DNA of 64,000 nt, from NCBI RefSeq assembly GCF_004345855.1, contig NZ_SLXN01000005.1, forward strand, positions 1 through 64,000, in the 5' to 3' direction. This document shows positions 55,851-62,061 of this stretch, piece after piece. Source of the DNA: Sphingomonas sp. BK235 (GTDB lineage: Bacteria; Pseudomonadota; Alphaproteobacteria; Sphingomonadales; Sphingomonadaceae). Every line of letters begins with the position of its first letter. The first letter of the stretch is position 1. The notes below the pieces were generated by a model. The model had not been told where the DNA came from and ran no database searches. It worked only from the letters and a program-made list of their open reading frames with translations. The position numbers and the translations under genes were made by a program.

Positions 55851-56936
55851 ATGGCCTGGTTCAGGAAAGACCCGCCCGCCGTCGCGGCGGCGCGGCCGGC
55901 GCTGGCGCGCGCGGGCGTCGCGGTGGGGCTGCCGCCCGCCGCCTGGCCGCAGGGCTATGAGGCGCAGGTGCGCGCCGCCTATCTCGGCAACGCCATCGCG
56001 CAGCGCGCGGTGCGGCTCGTCGCCGAGAGCGTCGCCAGCGCGCCGCTCGACTGCCCCGATCCCGCGCTGCGCGCGCTCGTCGCCGCGCCCGGGCTGCTTG
56101 AGACGGTGGCGGCGCAGCTGCTGCTCCACGGCAACGCCTTCGTCCAGCCGCTGCGCGACGGCGAGGGAACGCCCGCCGCGCTCTACCCGCTGCGCCCCGA
56201 GCGGGTCAGCGTCGAGCCCGATGCGGACGGCTGGCCCGCCGCTTATGTCTATCGCGTCGCCGCGCGGGCCGCCCGGCTCGCGCCCGAGGCGGTGATCCAC
56301 CTGCGCCGCTACCACCCGCTCGACGATCATTACGGGCTGGGCTGCCTCGCCGCGGCCGCCCCCGCGGTGGCGATCCACAATGCCGCGGCGAGCTGGAGCA
56401 AGGCGCTGCTCGACAATGCGGCGCGGCCCTCGGGCGCGCTGGTCTATGACGCGCGTGACGGCGCCACGCTGTCGCCCGACCAGTTCCGCCGGCTGCGCGA
56501 CGAGATGGACGCGGGCTTCGCGGGCGCGAGCAACGCGGGCCGGCCGCTGCTGCTGGAGGGCGGGCTGACGTGGCAGCCGCTCAGCCTCACCCCCGCCGAC
56601 ATGGACTTCGCGGGCACCAAGGCCGCGGCGGCGCGCGAGATCGCGCTCGCCTTCGGGGTGCCGCCGATGCTGCTCGGGCTGCCGGGGGATTCGACCCACG
56701 CCAATTACGCCGAGGCCAATCGCGCGCTGTGGCGGCTCACCGTGCTGCCACTCGCCGAGGCGATCCTGGGCGGGCTGCGCGCGGGGCTGGCGCGCTGGTG
56801 CGGCGACGCGGTGCTGCGCGTCGACCTCGATCGCGTCCCCGCGCTGGCGGAGGATCGCGAGCGGTTGTGGCGGATGGTCGCCGCCGCCGACTTCATCACC
56901 GCGGAGGAGAAGCGCGTCATGGTGGACTGGCAATGA
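55851..56936 (+). CDS. GTA portal protein
   Basis: The product is 361 residues. RAAYLGNAIAQRAVRLVAESVASAPL opens the HK97-type portal fold; LLLHGNAFVQPLR, LYPLRPERVSVEPDADGWPAAYVYR (in parts) and AREIALAFGVPPMLLGLPGDSTHANYAEANRALW are strong portal landmarks. Twelve copies form the ring through which DNA enters the capsid. AAAGGA lies before ATG 55851. Because the PEP-CTERM gene separates it from TerL, it may need its own promoter in 55570-55850, none of which is obvious. Its stop overlaps the next start. Confidence 0.92.
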   Translation: MAWFRKDPPAVAAARPALARAGVAVGLPPAAWPQGYEAQVRAAYLGNAIAQRAVRLVAESVASAPLDCPDPALRALVAAPGLLETVAAQLLLHGNAFVQPLRDGEGTPAALYPLRPERVSVEPDADGWPAAYVYRVAARAARLAPEAVIHLRRYHPLDDHYGLGCLAAAAPAVAIHNAAASWSKALLDNAARPSGALVYDARDGATLSPDQFRRLRDEMDAGFAGASNAGRPLLLEGGLTWQPLSLTPADMDFAGTKAAAAREIALAFGVPPMLLGLPGDSTHANYAEANRALWRLTVLPLAEAILGGLRAGLARWCGDAVLRVDLDRVPALAEDRERLWRMVAAADFITAEEKRVMVDWQ

Positions 56937-57271
56937 CCGCGCCGCGCGACGCGGGCGAGAGCAGCGCCGCGGTGCTGGCGCAGCTGCTCGCGCAGCTCGC
57001 CGCGGAGGGCGCGGACCCCGCGACGCTGCGCGCGGTGGCGGAGCAGGCGGGCGAGCTGGGCGCGACGCGCGCGCTGACCCGGCTGGGGCTGGCGGACGCC
57101 GGCGCGGCGGGCGACGTCGCCGCGCTGCGCGAGCTGCTGCAGAGCTGGCGCGCGGCCAAGCGCTCGATGTGGCGCGCGCTGCTGGGCTGGGTGACGCGGA
57201 CGCTGGGGGCGCTGCTGCTGCTCGGGTTGGCGATGCGGCTGGGGGTGGACCTCGGCGGGGACGGCAAGTGA
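56933..57271 (+). CDS. GTA-cluster small membrane protein (DUF6127-like)
   Basis: The product is 112 residues: an Ala/Glu-rich helical part, then KRSMWRALLGWVTRTLGALLLLGLAMRLGVDL with one membrane helix near the end. It sits between portal and protease as in other alphaproteobacterial GTAs and overlaps both neighbours by 4 bases (ATGA and GTGA). Its role in particle formation is unknown. Confidence 0.7.
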   Translation: MTAPRDAGESSAAVLAQLLAQLAAEGADPATLRAVAEQAGELGATRALTRLGLADAGAAGDVAALRELLQSWRAAKRSMWRALLGWVTRTLGALLLLGLAMRLGVDLGGDGK

Positions 57272-57855
57272 GCGGCGGGCTGGGCTGCGGCGGCTATGCC
57301 GCGCTGTGGGACCGGGTCGACCGCGCCGGCGACGTGCTGCGCGCGGGCGTGTTCGACCCGGTCCGGCCGGTGCCGCTGCTGTGCCAGCATCGCGGCGGCG
57401 CGGTGGGCGTGCTGCGCCTGATCGCGGCGGACGCGCGCGGGCTGCTGGTGGAGGCGCGGGTCGACGACGCCGCGGTGGCGCGCGCGGTGCGGGGCGGCGC
57501 GCTGCCGGGCTTCTCGGTGGCGTATCGCGCGCGCCGCGTGCGCCAGGGCGCGCACCGCGCGATCGTCGCGGCCGAGCTGGTCGAGGTCAGCCTGGTGGCG
57601 GTGCCGATGCAGCCCGGGGCGCTGGTCGACTGGTGGGCGGACGAGCCGCCGGTGTCGACGGTCGATCAGGAGGTTCACGCGAAGACGCGAGGACGCGAAG
57701 CGGGCGCGCTCCGGGAACGGGTGCTGGCGCCGGATCGCGCCGGGCTGGATCGTGTTCCGGTGGACGCCGGAGCACATCGCTTGTTCGAGGACATGAACCG
57801 CAGCGCGAAGATGCGACGATGGCCACGCGCGGGCGCCGAGCGTCACGGCGCGTAG
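57268..57855 (+). CDS. GTA prohead protease (HK97 type) with a repeat-derived tail
   Basis: The product is 195 residues. The first 130 form the serine protease: PVPLLCQHRGGAVGVLRLIAADARGLLVEARV holds the likely His (in LLCQHRGG), ALPGFSVAYRARRV the Ser (GFSVAYR), and ELVEVSLVAVPMQPGA is the last core strand. It trims the capsid scaffold. From about residue 132 the sequence (VSTVDQEVHAKTRGREAG...) comes from an inverted-repeat element and is unlike the family. The start is GTG overlapping the previous stop. Confidence 0.82.
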   Translation: MSGGLGCGGYAALWDRVDRAGDVLRAGVFDPVRPVPLLCQHRGGAVGVLRLIAADARGLLVEARVDDAAVARAVRGGALPGFSVAYRARRVRQGAHRAIVAAELVEVSLVAVPMQPGALVDWWADEPPVSTVDQEVHAKTRGREAGALRERVLAPDRAGLDRVPVDAGAHRLFEDMNRSAKMRRWPRAGAERHGA

Positions 57856-58031
57856 CGCCAGCAGGATGCTCGCGCGGAGGCGCGGAGGCGCGGAGGGTCA
57901 CGGCGGCAACCGTCGCGCGCCCGCACCGCGGTGACACGAGGGAGCGCTGCCGCGCTCGACCCCTCTCCGCGCCTCCGCGCCTCCGCGTGAACAACCCTTC
58001 TTCTTCGCGTCGTCGCGTCTTCGCGTGAACC
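57672..58031. repeat. Nested inverted-repeat element between protease and capsid genes
   Basis: The outer arms are 29 bp with one mismatch (57672-57700 and 58003-58031; starting GGTTCACGCGAAGACGCGA). The inner arms are about 25 bp with one mismatch (57871-57895 and 57965-57989; made of GCGGAGGCGCGGAGGCG). The left outer arm lies inside the protease reading frame. A GTGCTCCGGCGTCC-like half unit of the 77-bp family lies at about 57754-57780 (minus strand). Confidence 0.85.
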
Positions 58032-58102
58032 TTCCTCCACGCGGCGCGCGAGCGCGGCCCCGGCTGCCCCCCCCCTCACCCTTTCACCGAAGGAGACCGA
58101 CC

Positions 58103-59107
58103 ATGACCGACACCGTCGACGCGCGCCCGCTGCTGGAGGGCGCGCGGCCCGAGCGCGACGCCGGCTTCGCGCGCTACATCCGCAGCGGCGCCACGCTGGA
58201 GACCAAGGCCTTCACCGGCACCACCGGCGAGGGGGGCGGGGTGGCGATCCCGACCCAGCTCGACGACAGGATCGACGCGCAGCTCGTCGGCCTCAGCCCG
58301 ATCCGTGCCATCGCCAACGTGGTGCAGGTCGGCAGCGCGGGCTATCGCAAGCTGATCACCAGCGGCGGCACGCCGTCCGGCTGGGCGGGGGAGACCGACC
58401 CGCGCCCCGTCACCGCGACGCCGACCTTCCACGAGCTGGTCCCGCCCGGGGGCGAGCTCTACGCCAATCCGAGCGCGAGCCAGGCGATGCTCGACGACGC
58501 GCTGTTCGACGCGGAGGCGTGGCTCGCCGCCGAGATCGCGACCGAGTTCGCCAAGGCCGAGGGCGCGGCCTTCGTCGACGGCAGCGGGGAGGGGCGGCCG
58601 CGCGGCTTCCTGCGCGCGCCGCTCGGTGCCGCGCCCGACGGGCGGCGCGCGTTCGGGACGCTGCAATATCTGCCCAGCGGCGCGGCGGGCGATTTCGCGG
58701 GGGATCCGGCGGAGCGGCTGATCGATCTGGTCCAGGCGCTGCGCGCGCCCTATCGCCAGGGGGCGTGCTTCGTGATGAACGCGGCCACCGCGGCGCGGGT
58801 GCGCAAGGTGAAGACGCGCGACGGCCAGTTCCTGTGGCAGCCCGGGCTGGCGGCGGCGCAGCCCGCCACCCTGCTCGGCTATCCGGTGGTGGAGGCGGAG
58901 GACATGCCCGACGTCGCGCCTGACAGCCCCGCGCTGGCGTTCGGCAACTTCCGGCTGGGCTATCTGATCGCGGATCGCGGCGAGACCGCGGTGCTGCGCG
59001 ACCCGTACAGCAACAAGCCGTTCGTCACCTTCTACGCGACCCGCCGCGTCGCGGGCTGCGTCGCTGACAGCGATGCGATCAAGCTGCTGAAGTTCGCGGA
59101 GAAGTGA
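58103..59107 (+). CDS. GTA major capsid protein (HK97 fold)
   Basis: The product is 334 residues. A short N-terminal scaffold-like part is followed by the HK97 core: LETKAFTGTTGEGGGVAIPTQLDDRI (in parts), SPIRAIANVVQVGSAGYRKLIT, SGWAGETDPRPVTATPTF, QAMLDDALFDAEAWLAAEIATEFAKAEGAAFVDGSG (in parts), LLGYPVVEAEDMPDVA and FYATRRVAGCVADSDAIKLLKF. It builds the particle shell after protease trimming. ATG 58103 follows AAGGAG; the frame upstream is repeat-derived. Confidence 0.93.
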   Translation: MTDTVDARPLLEGARPERDAGFARYIRSGATLETKAFTGTTGEGGGVAIPTQLDDRIDAQLVGLSPIRAIANVVQVGSAGYRKLITSGGTPSGWAGETDPRPVTATPTFHELVPPGGELYANPSASQAMLDDALFDAEAWLAAEIATEFAKAEGAAFVDGSGEGRPRGFLRAPLGAAPDGRRAFGTLQYLPSGAAGDFAGDPAERLIDLVQALRAPYRQGACFVMNAATAARVRKVKTRDGQFLWQPGLAAAQPATLLGYPVVEAEDMPDVAPDSPALAFGNFRLGYLIADRGETAVLRDPYSNKPFVTFYATRRVAGCVADSDAIKLLKFAEK

Positions 59108-59116
59108 GGGGCTAGA

Positions 59117-59249
59117 TCCTCCCCGCAAGGGGGGTGGCAGGCCGCAGGCCTGACGGAGGGGTGGCGCCGGTAGTGAGGTTATGGGCCCGCACCGATGGCG
59201 ACACCCCTCCGTCGCGCTACGCGCGCCACCTCCCCTTGCAGGGGAGGAT
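59117..59249. repeat. Palindromic repeat of the CCTCCCC family after the capsid gene
   Basis: TCCTCCCCGCAAGGGGGGTGGCAG at one end (59117-59140, in parts TCCTCCCCGCAAGG and GGGGTGGCAG) pairs with CCACCTCCCCTTGCAGGGG at the other (59226-59245). Inner arms GACGGAGGGGTG and CACCCCTCCGTC also match. It separates capsid and connector genes by 189 bases and could fold into a strong RNA structure inside the GTA transcript. Confidence 0.8.
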
Positions 59250-59296
59250 CGGCCGCATGGCGGACGCCCCGCCCAACAAACATCAGGAGACCCGTC

Positions 59297-59818
59297 ATGC
59301 CGATCCTCAGCGGCGCGCCCGGCGCGGTGGCGCTGGGCGCCGCCGACCGCGCCGCCGCGCTCGCCGCGCTGCGTGCCGAGCTGCGCGCCGCCGCCACCGA
59401 CGACGACGCGCTCGCCGTCGCGCTGATCGAGACCGCGCTCGGCGCCGCCGAGCTGTTCCTCGGCGAGGTCCTGATCGTGCGCGCGCTGGTCGTCGCGGTG
59501 CCGGGCGCGGCGCGTTGGCAGCCGCTGCCCGCGCGCCCGGTGCGCCAGCTGCTCGCCCCCGCCGACGCCGCGGTCGCGCTCGACATCGACGGCGACGCCA
59601 CCGGCTGGGTCCGCACCGCGCGCGCCGCCGAGCTGACCGTCACCGCCGGGACCGCCGCCGATTGGGGCGCGCTGCCGCCCGCGCTGCGCCACGGTGTGGT
59701 GTTGCTCGCGGCCTATCTGTTCGCCGACCGCGGCGCCGCCGCGCCGCTGCCCGCCGCGGTGAGCGCGCTGTGGCGACCGCATCGCGCGCTGCGGCTGCTC
59801 GCCGGAGCGCATGCGTGA
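59297..59818 (+). CDS. GTA head-tail connector protein (gp6-like)
   Basis: The product is 173 residues and helix-rich at the start (ADRAAALAALRAELRAAATDDDALAVALIETALGAAELFLGE, seen as ALIETALGAAELFLGE), then beta strands RWQPLPARPVRQLLAP and VTAGTAADWGALPPALRHGVVLLAAYLF. The layout is that of phage connector proteins that bind below the portal. ATG 59297 has AGGAGA upstream. Its stop overlaps a GTG start (GTGA). Confidence 0.82.
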   Translation: MPILSGAPGAVALGAADRAAALAALRAELRAAATDDDALAVALIETALGAAELFLGEVLIVRALVVAVPGAARWQPLPARPVRQLLAPADAAVALDIDGDATGWVRTARAAELTVTAGTAADWGALPPALRHGVVLLAAYLFADRGAAAPLPAAVSALWRPHRALRLLAGAHA

Positions 59819-60003
59819 GCGCCGCGGTGGAGCGGATCGCGGCGCGCCGGGTCGACCGGGTCCGCGCACGCGTGGCGGCGCGGCTGGCGGCGCTGCTGCC
59901 CGGCGCGCGGGTCGAGCCGGTGGCGGAGGGCGTGGCGGTGAGCGCGCGCGGGCTGGTGCGCCGCTGGCTCGCCGACCCGCGGCTTGGCTGGTGGCGCCCG
60001 TGA
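59815..60003 (+). CDS. GTA-cluster small protein, 62 residues
   Basis: VSAAVERIAARRVDRVRARVAARL and a C-terminal RRWLADPRLGWWRP make a basic helical protein. It overlaps the connector and DUF3168 genes by 4 bases on each side (GTGA both times), which strongly supports translation. In position it matches a small neck or regulatory gene of GTA clusters; the exact role is unknown. Confidence 0.65.
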   Translation: MSAAVERIAARRVDRVRARVAARLAALLPGARVEPVAEGVAVSARGLVRRWLADPRLGWWRP

Positions 60004-60395
60004 GCGCGGCGGAGAGCGCCAACGCGGCGCTGCGCGCGGCCGCGCTGGCGGCGCTGCGCGACATCGGCGTGACGCGCGTGTTCGACGGTCCGCCGCCGCG
60101 CGCGGCGGTCCCCTACGCACTGCTGCGCGAGCTGGCGGCGACCGACTGGGGCAGCAAGACGCACGACGGGCGCGAGCTGCGGCTCGGCGTGACGATCCGC
60201 GACGAGGGCGAGAGCGGCGCGCGCGCCGAGCGGCTGGCCGCGGCGGCGGAGGCGGCGCTGCTCGCGCTGCCCGCGGCGGCGGGGGCGTGGCAGGTGGTGA
60301 GCGTCGCGCCGGTGCGGCTCGCGCTGGTGGCGGAGGCGCCGGCGCGCTGGAGCGCGCTGGTCGACGTCCGCGTGCGGATGCTGCGGTCGGGGTGA
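60000..60395 (+). CDS. GTA tail-terminator/neck protein (DUF3168)
   Basis: The product is 131 residues. SAAESANAALRAAALAALRDIG, VPYALLRELAATDWGSKTHDG (in parts), ELRLGVTIRDEGESGARAERLAAAAEAAL and a last strand WSALVDVRVRMLR match the DUF3168 fold that closes the tail-head joint. The start is GTG with a GTGA overlap. A 128-base gap with no recognised signal follows before the tail-tube gene. Confidence 0.85.
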   Translation: MSAAESANAALRAAALAALRDIGVTRVFDGPPPRAAVPYALLRELAATDWGSKTHDGRELRLGVTIRDEGESGARAERLAAAAEAALLALPAAAGAWQVVSVAPVRLALVAEAPARWSALVDVRVRMLRSG

Positions 60396-60523
60396 CGCCG
60401 TGACCGAGATCCTCCCAGTGCCGGAGAGGATTTTGTCACCCCACCTCGAACCACCAGGTCGACAGCGCGCGCGGCCCGCCCGGCGGCGCCCCCTTTCCAC
60501 CCTCATCAACCAGGAGAACCGAC

Positions 60524-60925
60524 ATGGCAGCGGAGAGAGGCAGCGCGTTCCTGCTCAAGGTCGCGGACGGCGGCGGCGGTTACCGTACCGTCGCGGGGCT
60601 GCGCACCACCCAGCTCAGCGTCAACGGCGAGGCGGTCGCCATCACCAACAAGGACTCGGGCGGGTGGCGCGAACTGCTCTCGGGCGCGGGCGTGCGCTCG
60701 GTCAGCGTCGCCGCCGCGGGGATCTTCACCGGCTCCGCCGCCGAGGCGCGCCTGCGCGCCAGCGCGCTCGCCGGGACGCTCGACGATTATCGGCTCACCT
60801 TCGAGAGCGGCGAGGCGATGCAAGGGCGCTTCCTCGTCACCAAGCTCGACTACGCCGGCGATTACAACGGCGAGCGCAGCTATACGCTGGCGCTGGAGAG
60901 CTCGGGCGCGGTGGTGGCGGCATGA
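60524..60925 (+). CDS. GTA major tail (tube) protein, TP901-1 type
   Basis: The product is 133 residues and mostly beta: GSAFLLKVADGGGGYRTVAGLRTTQLSVNGEAVAITNKDSGGWRELL appears as FLLKVADGGGGY, QLSVNGEAVAITNKDSGGWR and VRSVSVAAAGIFTGSAAEA; LDYAGDYNGERSYTLALESSG ends it. These are standard for siphovirus-like tube subunits in GTAs. The start has AGGAGA upstream. The stop overlaps the next start (ATGA). Confidence 0.9.
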   Translation: MAAERGSAFLLKVADGGGGYRTVAGLRTTQLSVNGEAVAITNKDSGGWRELLSGAGVRSVSVAAAGIFTGSAAEARLRASALAGTLDDYRLTFESGEAMQGRFLVTKLDYAGDYNGERSYTLALESSGAVVAA

Positions 60926-61266
60926 GCGCTGCCGCGCACTCCGCGCCCGCCCATCCCGCGCCCGCCAATCCTGCGCGGGGCGAGGCGGCGATCCGCGTCG
61001 CGGGCGAGACCCTGGTGCTGCGCCCCAGCTTCGCCGCGCTGGTCGCCGCCGAGCAGGAGCTGGGGCCGCTGTTCGCGCTGGTCGAGCGCGCCGCGGCGGG
61101 GCAGCTCGCGCTCGCCGAGCTGGCGGCGCTGTTCTGGCATTGCCGCCACGACGCGCCGCCGGCGCTGACGCGCGACGCGCTCGGCGAGGCGCTGGTCGCG
61201 GGCGGGCTCGCCGCCGCCACCCCCGCGCTCCACGCGCTGCTCCGCCAGGTGCTGGCGGGGCGATGA
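60922..61266 (+). CDS. GTA gp10-like protein
   Basis: The product is 114 residues. After an Ala/Pro start, GEAAIRVAGETLVLRPSFAALVAAEQELGPLFALVERAA (in parts: LRPSFAALVAAEQELG) and AALFWHCRHD match the GTA tail-tube assembly protein family. It overlaps the tube and chaperone genes by 4 bases each, so it is probably a tail assembly chaperone partner. Confidence 0.82.
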   Translation: MSAAAHSAPAHPAPANPARGEAAIRVAGETLVLRPSFAALVAAEQELGPLFALVERAAAGQLALAELAALFWHCRHDAPPALTRDALGEALVAGGLAAATPALHALLRQVLAGR

Positions 61267-61490
61267 GCGCCGCGCCCCCGCCCGCCGTGCCCGAGGCGGC
61301 GTGCTTCGCCGCCGCCGCGACGCGGCTCGCCGGACTGGCCACGCTCGCGCTGGGATGGCGGCCCGACGACTTCTGGCGCGCCACCCCCGCCGAGCTGGCC
61401 GCGCTGGGTGCGGCGCTCGCCCCCGGCGACGCCCCGCCCCCCGATGCGGCGCTGCGCCGCCGCCTGCAGGAGATGTTCCCCGATGGATGA
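61263..61490 (+). CDS. GTA tail assembly chaperone-like protein, 75 residues
   Basis: AATRLAGLATLALGWRPDDFWRATPAEL is the signature of the small phage tail assembly chaperone family found between gp10 and tape-measure genes in GTAs. It overlaps gp10 by 4 bases and the tape-measure gene by 8. Confidence 0.82.
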   Translation: MSAAPPPAVPEAACFAAAATRLAGLATLALGWRPDDFWRATPAELAALGAALAPGDAPPPDAALRRRLQEMFPDG

Positions 61491-62061
61491 GGAGATCGAG
61501 CGGCTGGTGATCGGCGTGCGCGCCGACACCGCGGGCTTCGCGCGCGACGTCGAGACGATGCGCGGCCAGATCGAAGGGCCGCTCGCCACGGGCGCGACCC
61601 GCGCCGCGCGCGGGCTGGAACAGGCGCTGGGCGAGGCGGTACGCCGCGGCAAGATCGGCTTCGACGAGCTGCGCGGCGTCGCGCTCTCGGCGATGGACGC
61701 GGTAGCGCGCGCGGCGCTGCGCGACGGCGTGCGCAGCGTCGTGGGCGGCGGCGTCGCGGGCGGGATGCTCACCGCTCTGCTCGGCGGGCTGCTCGGCCTG
61801 TCGGGGCACCGGCACGCGCACGCGTCGGGCGGCCGCGGCGCGGACGCGGGGGCGCCGCCGCGCTGGCCGGGGCCGGGCGGCGCTCTCCCCGGTGCGGACG
61901 GCAGCGACGGCGGCAACGGCGCGCGGGGCGTGGGTGCGCGCGGCGCGCTCCATCTCGCCATCTCGGTCCATGCCGCGGCGGGCGAGGCGCCGCGCGCGCT
62001 GGAACGGTCCGCGCGGCAGGTGGCGCGCGCGGTCCGCGCCGCGCTGGAGGAGGCCGAGTGA
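61483..62061 (+). CDS. Short GTA tape-measure protein
   Basis: The product is 192 residues: EEIERLVIGVRADTAGFARDVETMRGQIEGPL is the standard tape-measure N-terminus (in parts: LVIGVRADTAGFARDVETM), followed by helices, a Gly-rich membrane-like stretch (VVGGGVAGGMLTALLGGLLGL) and a loose Gly/Asp linker. Tail length follows tape length, so a very short tail is expected, as in other GTAs. The stop and next start share one base (TGATG). Confidence 0.8.
   Translation: MDEEIERLVIGVRADTAGFARDVETMRGQIEGPLATGATRAARGLEQALGEAVRRGKIGFDELRGVALSAMDAVARAALRDGVRSVVGGGVAGGMLTALLGGLLGLSGHRHAHASGGRGADAGAPPRWPGPGGALPGADGSDGGNGARGVGARGALHLAISVHAAAGEAPRALERSARQVARAVRAALEEAE

Noticed and set aside
57672..58031. 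Possible CRISPR-like or tRNA-like structure
   Set aside because: The repeats are inverted rather than regularly spaced direct repeats, and no cloverleaf or cas gene is present.
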